A DNA stretch of 64,000 bases from Dyella_B sp035503745 (GTDB taxonomy: Bacteria > Pseudomonadota > Gammaproteobacteria > Xanthomonadales > Rhodanobacteraceae). The notes below the pieces were generated by a model, which ran no database searches, was not told where the DNA came from, and saw only the letters and a list, made by a program, of their open reading frames with translations. Shown here in pieces: positions 34,737 through 45,485 of this stretch; the first letter of the stretch is position 1, and every line of letters begins with the position of its first letter. Position numbers and translations under genes: made by a program. The stretch covers positions 1 through 64,000 of the forward strand of contig NZ_DATJTC010000010.1 in the NCBI RefSeq assembly GCF_035503745.1, in the 5' to 3' direction.

Positions 34737-35289
34737 TAGCTGGCCCCGGTGGCGCCGTACGCGGCCAGCACGTTGCGTGCCTCTTCTCGCCGGATGTCGC
34801 GGCGTACGGCGATGCCGCGCCGTTCCAGTTCGCCGATCCAGTCGGCGGGCAGCGGACCTTCGTCGAATTCGGTGAGCGTTTCTACGTCTTCGGCTCGCGC
34901 GCCGATCAGCAGCGTATCGATGCCGGCCCATACGGTGGCGCCATAGCATTGGCAGCAGGGCTGCGCGCTGGTGGCCAGGGTGTAGTGGCCGCCCTGCTCG
35001 TTGAGGCGGTACCTGGCCAGCCGCTGCTGGGCGGCCATGTACGCGAGTATTTCGGCGTGGGCGACCGAGCAGCTCTGCGGCACCACGCGGTTGGCTGCCG
35101 CGGCGATCAACCGGCCGTACTCGTCGAACACCGCCGCGCCGAACGGGCCGCCGCTACCGTATTGGATGTTGCGCCGCGACAGCTCGATCGCCAGCCCCAC
35201 GCGCTCCTCGTCGGAGAGATAGCGCTTTTGCGCATCGGCAACCTCTTCGATCCAGGGTGGCAAGGTGAGGTGGATCTGCAGCGGCAGCA

Positions 35290-35293
<4 letters not shown>
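34733..35293 (-). CDS. Nucleoside deaminase (CMP/dCMP deaminase fold), guanine-deaminase-like
   Basis: A 186-residue zinc deaminase. The zinc and catalytic motifs are intact: VAHAEILAYMAA (His and catalytic Glu) and SAQPCCQCYGATVWAGI (PCxxC with two zinc Cys). Its N-terminal ERVGLAIELSRRNIQYGSGG then PFGAAVFDEYGRLIA and the C-terminal part fit guanine deaminase / tRNA-adenosine-deaminase-like proteins. The substrate is not certain. It overlaps the glnS stop by 4 bases (ATGA) and precedes the VTT gene with a TTGA overlap, so glnS, this gene and the VTT gene are translated in series. Confidence 0.82.
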
Positions 35294-37044
<1,751 letters not shown>

Positions 37045-37131
37045 CAGATCAACATTCGCACGAGGGTGGCGGGAACCCCCAAGTTTAACCGGTCCAAGTC
37101 ATTACGGAACCGCAGGCCCAAGCCGCCGATT

Positions 37132-37740
37132 TCAGCCCCTGGCGGCCGCCAATGCCAGGTAACGGCGGTGCAGGGCGGCCACCTGGGGGTCCAGCGCGGT
37201 GTCCGGGCCGCTGTTGTCGATCACGTCGTCGGCCAGCGCCAGGCGGGCCGCGCGCGTGGCCTGGCTGGCCAAGATGCGGCTGGCCAGCGTCTCGTCGACG
37301 CCGTCGCGCGCCATGAGGCGCTGGACCTGGATGGCCTCGGGTACGTCCACCACCACAATCCGGTCCACCCAGCGGTAGTGGCCGATGTTCTCGGCCAGCA
37401 GCGGAATGGCAAGGATGGCGTAGGGCCCTTCGTCCGCCTGCGCGTGCTCGAGCATCCACTGCCGGATGCGCGGATGCACGATCGCCTCCAGCGTTCGCCT
37501 CGCCGTGGGGTCGGCAAACACGCGCTGGCGCATGGCGGGGCGGTCGAGTTGACCCTGGGCGTTCAGGACGTCTTCGCCGAAGGCGGCGACGATCGCCGCC
37601 AAGCCCTGGCTGCCCGGCTCCACCACGACGCGCGCGGCGTGATCGGCGTCGTACACATTCACGCCCTGCGTCCTGAAGCAGCGCTCCACCACACTTTTGC
37701 CGGAAGCAATGCCGCCCGTAAGGGCCACGGTGAAAGGCAT
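37132..37740 (-). CDS. coaE: Dephospho-CoA kinase
   Basis: A 202-residue P-loop kinase catalysing the last step of coenzyme A synthesis. The Walker A motif is VALTGGIASGKSVVERCF, the substrate region YDADHAARVVVEPGSQGLAA, and the lid region includes HPRIRQWMLEHA and RLMARDGVDE. Length matches the family. The start at 37740 (MPFTVALTGG) is preferred; a longer frame runs to 37785 into pilD. It lies 8 bases after pilD, the well-known pilB-pilC-pilD-coaE arrangement of gammaproteobacteria. Confidence 0.95.
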   Translation of the reverse strand: MPFTVALTGGIASGKSVVERCFRTQGVNVYDADHAARVVVEPGSQGLAAIVAAFGEDVLNAQGQLDRPAMRQRVFADPTARRTLEAIVHPRIRQWMLEHAQADEGPYAILAIPLLAENIGHYRWVDRIVVVDVPEAIQVQRLMARDGVDETLASRILASQATRAARLALADDVIDNSGPDTALDPQVAALHRRYLALAAARG

Positions 37741-37748
37741 GCGCTGGG

Positions 37749-38606
37749 TTACCTTAGTCCGGTCACGCTCATGTAAGCGTGCCACAGCGGTTCACCGGCG
37801 ATGAACCATACCCACCCGGCCATGGCGATGAACGGGCCAAACGGCATCGGTACGTCGCGGCCGTGCTTGCGCAGCGCGATCATCGTGCCACCGACCAGCG
37901 CGCCGATCAGCGAAGAAAGCAGGATGATCGGCAGCAGCGCTAGCGGCCCCATCCAGGCGCCGAGCGCGGCGAGCAGCTTGAAATCGCCAAAGCCCATGCC
38001 TTCCTTGCCCGTCAGCAGCTTGAATGCCCAATACACGCTCCACAGGCTCAGATAGCCGATCGCACCGCCCAGGATGGAAAGCTTCGGCTCGACAAAAACA
38101 TGATCCAGGCTAAGCAGCAGGCCGACCCACAGCAGCGGCAGCGTTATCTGATCCGGCAGCAACTGGGTACGAAGGTCGATGCCCGACAAAGCGACCAGCG
38201 CCCAGGTGAGGAGCAGCCCCGCCAGGGCGGTTCCGTTGGGACCGAATTTCCAGACCACGACGGCGCTGAGCACGCCCGTCATCAGCTCCACCAGCGGATA
38301 TTGGATGGATATCGGCGCCTTGCAATGGCGGCAGCGGCCCTTGAGCAACAGCCAGCTGAAAAGGGGGATGTTGTCGTAAGCGGCCAGCGGATGCTTGCAA
38401 TGCGGGCAGTGCGAGGATTCGCGCACAATCCCCGGCGGCAACGATTCGGGTGCGGCATCCAGGCCCAGTACATCACGGGCCTCCCGGCGCCAGAGCGCTT
38501 CCAGCCGCGCCGGCAGGCGAAGTATCACGACGTTGAGGAAGCTGCCGACCAGCAGGCCAAGCACGCCTGCGACAACTATCCACCCTGTCAACGGCAAATC
38601 GGGCAT
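37749..38606 (-). CDS. pilD: Type IV prepilin leader peptidase / N-methyltransferase
   Basis: A 285-residue inner-membrane aspartic protease that cleaves the pilin leader at Gly-Phe and methylates the new N-terminus. The zinc-binding tetracysteine region (SSHCPHCKHPL, GRCRHCKAPI) is present. The two catalytic aspartates lie in ALSGIDLRTQLLPDQITLPL and GMGFGDFKLLAALGAWMG, and about eight hydrophobic spans are visible. The start at 38606 is chosen because AGGA lies seven bases upstream; a GTG/ATG-type extension to 38639 is possible. It processes the two pilins encoded at 52055-53283. Confidence 0.95.
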   Translation of the reverse strand: MPDLPLTGWIVVAGVLGLLVGSFLNVVILRLPARLEALWRREARDVLGLDAAPESLPPGIVRESSHCPHCKHPLAAYDNIPLFSWLLLKGRCRHCKAPISIQYPLVELMTGVLSAVVVWKFGPNGTALAGLLLTWALVALSGIDLRTQLLPDQITLPLLWVGLLLSLDHVFVEPKLSILGGAIGYLSLWSVYWAFKLLTGKEGMGFGDFKLLAALGAWMGPLALLPIILLSSLIGALVGGTMIALRKHGRDVPMPFGPFIAMAGWVWFIAGEPLWHAYMSVTGLR

Positions 38607-38682
38607 GCCCGGATCCTGGTCATGAAAAACGCGCCACATTATTGCCGCAGGACGGCAACCATGTGGCGCGCTTGGTAATGGA

Positions 38683-39951
38683 TTAGAACGTGCCGGCGAG
38701 TTTGAAGATCGGCAGGTACAGAGCGATTACGATGCCGCCCACCAGGGTACCCAGGATCACCATCATCAGTGGCTCGAGCAACGAGGCGAGCGAGTCAACG
38801 GCGTTGCTGACCTCTTCCTCATAGAACTCCGCGCATTTGAACAACATATGGTCCAGTGCGCCCGATTCTTCGCCGATGGCTACCATCTGGGTCACCATGT
38901 TGGGGAACAGCCCGGTCTGGCGCATGGCCAGCTGCAGCTGATGGCCGACCGCGACGTCGTCGCGCATCTGGTGCACGGCTTCGGCATAAACGATGCTGCC
39001 GGTAGCGCCTGCCACCGCGTCCATGGCCTCCACAAGGGGAACGCCTGCACGGAAGGTGACGCCGAGCGTACGGGCGAAACGCGCTACGGCCGATTGCCGG
39101 AGGATGTTGCCCATGACCGGCAGCTTGAGCGTCAAGCGGTCAAGAAAATGGGCGAATTTCACCGACCGCTTCTTGGCCATGATGAGCGCCACGATGCTGC
39201 CGGCAATCACCACTAGGAGCATAAACCAGTATTGCTGCATGAACTGCGACATGTTCACCAGCATTTGGGTCGGGGCGGGTAGCTCGGCGCCGGCGTCCTT
39301 GAAGGTCTTGGCAAAGACCGGCACCACAAACAGCAGCATGATCATGATCACGGCCACGGCGACCACCATCACCATGATGGGGTAGAAGAGCGCTTTCTTG
39401 ATCTTGCCTTTGATGCTTTCGGTCTTTTCCTTGTAGGTGGCGACCGTATCCAGAATCGTATCCAGAACGCCCGCCGATTCGCCCGCGCGAACCAGGTTGC
39501 GATAAAGCTCGTCGAACTGGACCGGGTATTGGCCCAGCGCCTCATGCAGCGTGGAGCCACCCTCGATGCTTTGCTTGACGTCGACCAGCATGGTCTTGAA
39601 ACGGGGGTTTTTCTGCCCGTCGGAGATGATGTCGAACGCCTGCACCATCGGCACGCCCGATGCCATCATCGTGGCGATCTGGCGGCTGAAGATAGCCACG
39701 TCCCGCGGCTTGACCGTGGAACCCGAGCCGCCAAACATCGGCTTGTTGCGCTCGCGCACCGTCTGCGGGTTCATGCCCTGGCGGCGCAACTCGGCCTTCA
39801 CCAGCGAAGCATTCTTCGCAGGCATCGAACCCTTCATGCGCTTGCCGCGTTTATCCAGCGCCACCCACTCATAGGTGGGCATCTGGCTGACCTGCGCGCG
39901 TTGAGCGCCCTGCTGTCGGGTGTTCTTGGTGGCAGCGGTAACCGTGGCCAT
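38683..39951 (-). CDS. pilC: Type IV pilus inner-membrane platform protein
   Basis: A 422-residue protein with two T2SF domains, the rotating platform of the pilus assembly machine. Visible elements are YEWVALDKRGKRMKGSMPA near the N-terminus, the first T2SF domain with FSRQIATMMASGVPMVQAFD, the membrane segment IMVMVVAVAVIMIMLLFVVP, and the second T2SF domain with VARFARTLGVTFRAGVPLVE and AIGEESGALDHMLFKCAEFY. The ATG at 39951 has GGGGGAA seven bases upstream. It lies between pilB and pilD in the same direction. Confidence 0.95.
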   Translation of the reverse strand: MATVTAATKNTRQQGAQRAQVSQMPTYEWVALDKRGKRMKGSMPAKNASLVKAELRRQGMNPQTVRERNKPMFGGSGSTVKPRDVAIFSRQIATMMASGVPMVQAFDIISDGQKNPRFKTMLVDVKQSIEGGSTLHEALGQYPVQFDELYRNLVRAGESAGVLDTILDTVATYKEKTESIKGKIKKALFYPIMVMVVAVAVIMIMLLFVVPVFAKTFKDAGAELPAPTQMLVNMSQFMQQYWFMLLVVIAGSIVALIMAKKRSVKFAHFLDRLTLKLPVMGNILRQSAVARFARTLGVTFRAGVPLVEAMDAVAGATGSIVYAEAVHQMRDDVAVGHQLQLAMRQTGLFPNMVTQMVAIGEESGALDHMLFKCAEFYEEEVSNAVDSLASLLEPLMMVILGTLVGGIVIALYLPIFKLAGTF

Positions 39952-40101
39952 GCGTCTGTTCCCCCAAAATGATCCGGTCCGGCGCCGTCGCGGGTGCTAA
40001 AGGCGGGACAACGTCAAGCTTACGTTACTTTCAGTCGCCATTTTCGTGGTCTCCGACGCAAGTCCAGCACGAGAATGGTTCCAGGGCAGCCTGAGCCTGG
40101 G

Positions 40102-41826
40102 TTAGTCCTTGGTGACGCGGTCGATTTCCGCCAGGCTAGTCACCCCGGACTTCACCTTCAGCAGCGCCGACGCGCGCAAGTCGTTGATACCGATGGAACG
40201 CGCCACTTCGGCAATCTGCAGCGCGTTGCCGCCTTGAAGCACGATTTTTTGGATGTCCTCGACCATGGGCATGACCTGGTAGATGCCTACGCGGCCCTTG
40301 TAACCTTCGTTGCAGTCGGGGCAACCGGCCGCTTCGTAGAGGGTCATGCCCTCGTCGATGTCCTGCTGGGTGAATCCGGCGCTGAGCAGGGTCTGCGCCG
40401 GCAAAGTCATCGGCTTCTTGCAGCTGTGCAGGCGGCGGGCCAGGCGCTGGGCAATGATGAGGGTCACCGAGGAGGTGATGTTGTAAGGCGCAATACCCAT
40501 GTTCATGAGACGCGCAACCGTTTGCGGCGCGTCGTTCGTGTGCAGGGTGGAAAGCACCATGTGGCCGGTTTGCGCCGCTTTGATGGCAATTTCAGCCGTT
40601 TCCAGGTCGCGAATTTCGCCCACCATGATCACGTCAGGGTCCTGGCGCAGGAAGGAGCGCAAGGCCGCGGCGAAGGTCATGCCGCGCTTGACGTTCTGCT
40701 GGACCTGGTTGATGCCCTCGACGCGAATTTCCACCGGATCCTCGACCGTGGAGATGTTGCGTTCGGCCGTGTTGAGAATATTGAGGGCGGTATACAGGGA
40801 CACCGTCTTGCCCGAGCCGGTAGGGCCGGTGACCAGCACCATGCCGTAAGGCTTGTGAATCGCGTCGATGTAAAGCTGCTTCTGGACTTCCTCATAGCCG
40901 AGCTTGTCGATGCCCAGCTTGGCCGACGAGCTGTCGAGGATACGCAGCACGATCTTCTCGCCGAACAGGGTCGGCAGCGTACTGACGCGGAAGTCCATCG
41001 CGTGGCTTTTGGACAGGTTGAGCTTGATACGGCCGTCCTGCGGTATGCGCCGCTCGGCAATGTCCAGGCCGGCCATGACCTTTAGGCGCGAAGAAATGCG
41101 ATTGGCCAGTTTCATGGGCGGGCTGGCCACCGCCCTGAGCATGCCGTCCATGCGCAGACGAACGCGATATTGCGTTTCAAAGGGTTCGAAATGGATGTCC
41201 GAGGCGCCACGGCGGATGGCGTCGACCAGCACTTTATTAACAAATTTAACGACCGGCGCATCGTCGGCACCCACATCGACGCCCGTGCCGGCGGATTCTC
41301 CATCCTCGTCGACGGTCTCAAGCGCCAGTTCCTCCAGTTCGCCACCACCCAGATCGGGAGCCACCTGGTTGATGGTGCTGATGGCGCTGTCGATGGCCCG
41401 GACTAGCTGGGCCCGCTCCACCAGAATGGGCTCCACCATGCAATTGGAGTGAAATTTGATTTCGTCCAGGGCATGCAGTTGCATGGGGTCGGCGATGCCG
41501 ACAAACAGCCGTTTGCCGCGCTTGAGCAGGGGCAGGGCCTGGTGTTTGCTGATCAGTTCCTGGCTGATGAGGCTGAGCGGCATGCTCGCCGGTGCCAATG
41601 CGCTGACGTCCATCATCGGCATGCCGAATTCAGCCGAGGCGATCTGGGCCAGGCGCGCGTTGTCGACCAGGCCCTGGTCCAGCAGCCAGGCCGTGAGCGT
41701 CTTCTTCTGCTGGCCCGAGTCGGCAACCGCCTTGCGGGCGTCGGCCTCGGGTAGCAACCCTTCGGAAACCAGACGACGGGCCATGCCCGACAAACCTTGG
41801 GTGGTGGGTTGCGGCTGCGATGACAT
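40102..41826 (-). CDS. pilB: Type IV pilus assembly ATPase
   Basis: A 574-residue extension ATPase. The N-terminal MshEN/T2SSE_N domain covers residues 1-170. The ATPase domain has Walker A (LVTGPTGSGKTVSLYTALNI), the Asp box (STVEDPVEIRVEGINQVQQN), Walker B (SFLRQDPDVIMVGEIRDLET) and the His box (TGHMVLSTLHTNDAPQTVAR). The zinc tetracysteine is split between RLHSCKKP and AAGCPDCNEGYKGRVG. It faces the glycosyltransferase operon across a 194-bp divergent region. Confidence 0.96.
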   Translation of the reverse strand: MSSQPQPTTQGLSGMARRLVSEGLLPEADARKAVADSGQQKKTLTAWLLDQGLVDNARLAQIASAEFGMPMMDVSALAPASMPLSLISQELISKHQALPLLKRGKRLFVGIADPMQLHALDEIKFHSNCMVEPILVERAQLVRAIDSAISTINQVAPDLGGGELEELALETVDEDGESAGTGVDVGADDAPVVKFVNKVLVDAIRRGASDIHFEPFETQYRVRLRMDGMLRAVASPPMKLANRISSRLKVMAGLDIAERRIPQDGRIKLNLSKSHAMDFRVSTLPTLFGEKIVLRILDSSSAKLGIDKLGYEEVQKQLYIDAIHKPYGMVLVTGPTGSGKTVSLYTALNILNTAERNISTVEDPVEIRVEGINQVQQNVKRGMTFAAALRSFLRQDPDVIMVGEIRDLETAEIAIKAAQTGHMVLSTLHTNDAPQTVARLMNMGIAPYNITSSVTLIIAQRLARRLHSCKKPMTLPAQTLLSAGFTQQDIDEGMTLYEAAGCPDCNEGYKGRVGIYQVMPMVEDIQKIVLQGGNALQIAEVARSIGINDLRASALLKVKSGVTSLAEIDRVTKD

Positions 41827-42020
41827 ACGAAATTTGCCTAAGGCCCCTGATTGGCTTCGAATTTAGCGCACATTGGGATCGTAGGCTATCCGCCTGCTGG
41901 GCCCCCAGTCGGGGGGTGGCGGCGGAGTCAAGGAAGGGCAGGCAAGCGGAGGCCGAGAATCAGTCCACGATTCCCCGCCGAGGTGTTAGTTGTTACCGTG
42001 GCGTCATAGGTGAAGCGACC

Positions 42021-42917
42021 ATGACGCGCTATGATCATGCGTCAATTGGGGAAGCCAACTGCTTGAATAAGCTCAGCATCATCTTACCGGCCAAGAATGA
42101 AGCGCCTGCATTGGCCACGCTATTGCCGCGCCTTAGATCGGCGCAGCCGGAAGCGGAAATCGTCGTCGTGGATGATGGTTCGACCGACGACACGCGCGCG
42201 TTATGTCTTAAGCATGGGGTCCAGTGCCTCAGCTCGCCGTATTCGATGGGCAATGGCGCGGCCATCAAACGTGGGGCACGGGTGGCCACGGGCGACATCC
42301 TGATTTTCATGGATGGCGATGGCCAGCACGACCCTGCCGACATCGAGCGGCTGGTCGAAAAGCTGGGCCAGGGCTATGACATGGCGGTGGGCGCCCGCGA
42401 CTGGGGCAGCCAGGCCGGCGTGGGGCGGGGACTGGCCAATACGCTCTACAACTGGCTGGCTTCGCGCATGACCGGGCACGTGGTGGCCGATCTCACTTCG
42501 GGCTTCCGCGCCGTGCGCGCGGAGCGATTTCGCGAGTTTCTATACCTGCTGCCGAACGGCTTTTCGTACCCGACCACCAGCACCATGGCATTTTTCCGTA
42601 GTGCCTATCCGGTGGCGTACGTGGATATCAAGGCGGCCCAGCGCATCGGCAAAAGCCACATCAAGCCACTGCGTGATGGTTTGCGCTTCCTGTTGATCAT
42701 CTTCAAGATCGCCACGCTCTATTCGCCGCTTAAGCTATTCGTGCCGGCGAGCGTGATTTTCTTCTTGTTGGGGTGTGCCAATTATGCCTGGACGTTCGTA
42801 CGAGAGGGCAGGCTTACCAACATGAGCACCCTCATGTGGAGTGCGGCGGTCATCGTGTTTCTTATTGGGCTGGTGTCGGAGCAGATTACTGCGCTGACCT
42901 ACCGACGTGATGCCTGA
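42021..42917 (+). CDS. GT2 glycosyltransferase, polyprenyl-phosphate sugar synthase (DPM1-like)
   Basis: A 298-residue family 2 glycosyltransferase. The GT-A fold is clear: KLSIILPAKNEAPALATLLP, the nucleotide-binding AEIVVVDDGSTDDTRAL, and the metal-binding DXD-type ILIFMDGDGQHDPADIERLV. GARDWGSQ and DLTSGFRAVRAE follow, as in dolichyl-phosphate mannose synthases and ArnC-like enzymes. The C-terminus has two membrane spans (LFVPASVIFFLLGCANYAW and TLMWSAAVIVFLIGLV). Such enzymes load a sugar onto polyprenyl phosphate, exactly the donor that GT-C enzymes use. The ATG at 42021 has AGGTGA upstream. It overlaps the next gene by 11 bases and leads the glycosyltransferase operon. Sugar identity is unknown. 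Confidence 0.88.
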   Translation: MTRYDHASIGEANCLNKLSIILPAKNEAPALATLLPRLRSAQPEAEIVVVDDGSTDDTRALCLKHGVQCLSSPYSMGNGAAIKRGARVATGDILIFMDGDGQHDPADIERLVEKLGQGYDMAVGARDWGSQAGVGRGLANTLYNWLASRMTGHVVADLTSGFRAVRAERFREFLYLLPNGFSYPTTSTMAFFRSAYPVAYVDIKAAQRIGKSHIKPLRDGLRFLLIIFKIATLYSPLKLFVPASVIFFLLGCANYAWTFVREGRLTNMSTLMWSAAVIVFLIGLVSEQITALTYRRDA

Positions 42918-44148
42918 AGCGTCCCGCCCCAACCGGCCGACGCTCCTAGTGCTCGCTTCGACTTATCCGCGTTGGCACGGCGATCCGGAGCCGGGATTCG
43001 TGCACGAGCTTGCCAGACGCCTGACCGGGAGCTTCCACGTGATTGCCCTGGTGCCTGGTGCGCCCGGCGCCGCTGCGCGCGAAATGCTCGATGGCGTGGA
43101 AGTGATTCGCTATCGCTATGCGCCTCGCCGCTTGGAGACGCTCGTAAACGATGGCGGCATCATCGCCAACTTGCGCCGCCATCGCTGGAAGACGCTGCTG
43201 CTTCCCACTTTCGTGCTGGCCCAGGCATGGCACGCCTGGCGCCTGGTTCGCAGGCGTCGGATTGACGTGATGCATGCGCACTGGTTGCTCCCACAGGGGT
43301 TGGTTGCGACCTTCGTAAGCGGTTTGTCGCGCGGGTTCCCGCCGTTTCTGGTTACTTCCCATGGCGCCGATTTGTTTGCGTTGCAGGGAAGGGCGCTTAA
43401 TGCCTTCAAGCGATTTGTGGTCAGCAAGGCGGCGGCGGTCACGGTCGTCAGCGAACCCATGCGCGGCGAGTTAAAGGTCATCGGCGCAGATGCGAACAAA
43501 GTCAGCGTGCAGCCGATGGGTGTGGATCTATCGGAACTCTTCACGCCCGACCCGGTGGTGCAGCGCTCGCGCGATGAAATTCTGTTTGTCGGACGGCTTG
43601 TGGAGAAAAAGGGGCTTCGCCATCTGATCGATGCCATGCCGGCCATTCTGCAGGCGCATCCTACGGCCTATCTGACGATTGTGGGTTTTGGTCCGGAGCA
43701 AGAAGCCTTGGTTGAACAAGTCCGGCGGCTGGATCTTCTCACCAAAGTCCGCTTCCTGGGTGCTGTGCCACAGCCGGAGTTGCCAGCCTTGTATCGGCGT
43801 GCCGCGGTATTTGTTGCACCGTTCGTAAAGGCTATTTCGGGAGACCAAGAGGGTCTGGGGCTGGTCTCGGTCGAAGCTGCCGGTTGTGGCTGTCCCGTCG
43901 TGTTAGGTGACTTGCCGGCGGTGCGCAGCGTCTTTGGACCGATGAATGCCCGCCTGGTGGCGCCGGGTTCGGTTGCGGACATAGAAAAAGCCGTCAGTGC
44001 CGTGCTGACCGATCCTTCGACCCCAGTTGTGGCGGCTGGGGTCAGGGCGTCGTTATGCGCGCGGTTTGACTGGAAATCGGTCAGCGAGCGATACGCGCGT
44101 ATATTCCAAGGGCTCGCTGGCAATAAAGCGGCGGCAAGGGTTGAATGA
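42907..44148 (+). CDS. GT4 family glycosyltransferase
   Basis: A 413-residue GT-B enzyme with an N-terminal acceptor domain (LVLASTYPRWHGDPEPGFVH, VMHAHWLLPQGLVATFVSGL) and a C-terminal GT4 domain: EILFVGRLVEKKGLRHLIDA, the FGPEQEALVE segment, and the EX7E-type nucleotide-sugar motif in ISGDQEGLGLVSVEAAGCGC. The start is GTG at 42907, or the ATG one codon later, and it overlaps the GT2 gene. It probably adds a sugar to a lipid-linked oligosaccharide in the cytoplasm. Donor and acceptor are not identifiable from sequence. Confidence 0.88.
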   Translation: MMPEASRPNRPTLLVLASTYPRWHGDPEPGFVHELARRLTGSFHVIALVPGAPGAAAREMLDGVEVIRYRYAPRRLETLVNDGGIIANLRRHRWKTLLLPTFVLAQAWHAWRLVRRRRIDVMHAHWLLPQGLVATFVSGLSRGFPPFLVTSHGADLFALQGRALNAFKRFVVSKAAAVTVVSEPMRGELKVIGADANKVSVQPMGVDLSELFTPDPVVQRSRDEILFVGRLVEKKGLRHLIDAMPAILQAHPTAYLTIVGFGPEQEALVEQVRRLDLLTKVRFLGAVPQPELPALYRRAAVFVAPFVKAISGDQEGLGLVSVEAAGCGCPVVLGDLPAVRSVFGPMNARLVAPGSVADIEKAVSAVLTDPSTPVVAAGVRASLCARFDWKSVSERYARIFQGLAGNKAAARVE

Positions 44149-44395
44149 GCCTGACACGCATGCTGCCGTTCTCGGACCGAACCTGGTCGCTGCGGTGTCT
44201 GAGATCGGCACCGTGGCGGTTGGCATCACGCACTATTTCGGCACGTATCCGCAGCCGCATTACCAGGAGCTTGAATACCCGAGGGTCGCGCCATTTCATC
44301 GTATATGCGCATATCTTTGATAGGGCGAATCGGATGGCCCATGAAATGGATATCACGCTGGATTATCGAATCTGACGAGGCACTCCCAGAAGCTT

Positions 44396-45481
44396 ATGAG
44401 GATAGGTATCGACGCCAGTCGTTTGCGTGGCGGGATGAGCGGCATAGGTCGTTACATCTACAACTTGCTTGCGCCACTCGATGCCGAGCTTCCCGCGGCG
44501 AAGTTTTTCCTTTATACGCGATCCGGCTTCAAATTGAGTTTGCCTTCCGAGCGTTGGGTATTGCGGTGCGATGCGCACCCCGTTTGGAGCAGGCTGCCAA
44601 CCGTATTTTGGACGCGTTTCAGAATGGGGGCATTGGCGCGCAAGGATGAGCTCGACGTTTTTTGGGCCGCCAACACCTTGCTTCCCTTGGGTATCGGAGT
44701 CGTGCCGTGCGTGGCTACTATTTATGACTTGAATCATCTTCTTGCGCCCGAGACCATGGCGCCGCTGACGCGCTTCGCCTACCGGGCTTGGTTTGCGCAG
44801 GCCGTACATTCGGCAAATTATCGAGTCGCTATTTCACACGGGACATCTTCGAGGCTTCAGTCGACATTTGGACGCCCGGCCGATGGCGTGGCATTGCCTG
44901 CCATCCCGTTTCGCGGTGCTTTGCCGACGAAGGAGGAGGCGGAGCGGACGCTCCAAAGGCTTGATGTGAGCAAACCCTACATTTTGACCGTGGGTACGCA
45001 GGAGCCGCGCAAGAACCTTGGTGCAGTCGTCCATGCGCTGGCGAGTCAAAAAGAGCAAGGGCATCTCGCTCGCCATCAGCTGGTCGTGGCCGGCGCTGCG
45101 GGGTGGGGGGGCAAATCGCGCAAAGATGCTCAACTGATGCAATCGGCGTGGATAAAGCCGATGGGTTATGTCGAGGATCGCACACTTGTAGCGCTATACA
45201 TGCTGGCCGATGCCTTCGTCTTCCCCTCCGTATATGAGGGCTACGGCATACCTGTAAGCGAGGCGCTTGCCTATGGCTGTCCAGTCGTTGCGACGGATAT
45301 GCCAGAGCTAAAAGAAGCCGGGGGTCCCGGTGCGGTTTACGTTGAACCTACCCCGCTCGGGATAGGTCAGGGACTGGACGCCGTGTTGACAATGCCACGG
45401 CCCAGTCCGAGGTCTCCCACTCATGACTGGTCGACAGCGGCGATGGTCATGGCCGAAGCGTTCCGTAGGGCGGCAAACTAA
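44396..45481 (+). CDS. GT4 family glycosyltransferase
   Basis: A 361-residue GT-B enzyme. It begins RIGIDASRLRGGMSGIGRY, the glycine-rich acceptor loop common in mannosyl- and rhamnosyltransferases of O-antigen clusters. It continues with ATIYDLNHLLAPETMAPLTR, ILTVGTQEPRKNLGAVVHAL, the DAFVFPSVYEGYGIPVSEAL EX7E motif and CPVVATDMPELKEAGG. It lies 247 bases after the previous gene; that gap holds no convincing gene, only short open frames, so an internal promoter or a decayed gene may be there. Its sugar specificity is unknown. Confidence 0.87.
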   Translation: MRIGIDASRLRGGMSGIGRYIYNLLAPLDAELPAAKFFLYTRSGFKLSLPSERWVLRCDAHPVWSRLPTVFWTRFRMGALARKDELDVFWAANTLLPLGIGVVPCVATIYDLNHLLAPETMAPLTRFAYRAWFAQAVHSANYRVAISHGTSSRLQSTFGRPADGVALPAIPFRGALPTKEEAERTLQRLDVSKPYILTVGTQEPRKNLGAVVHALASQKEQGHLARHQLVVAGAAGWGGKSRKDAQLMQSAWIKPMGYVEDRTLVALYMLADAFVFPSVYEGYGIPVSEALAYGCPVVATDMPELKEAGGPGAVYVEPTPLGIGQGLDAVLTMPRPSPRSPTHDWSTAAMVMAEAFRRAAN

Positions 45482-45485
45482 ACTC

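Noticed and set aside
44145..44375. 76-codon ORF after the first GT4 gene
   Set aside because: Arg/Ser-rich with no family resemblance; probably non-coding.
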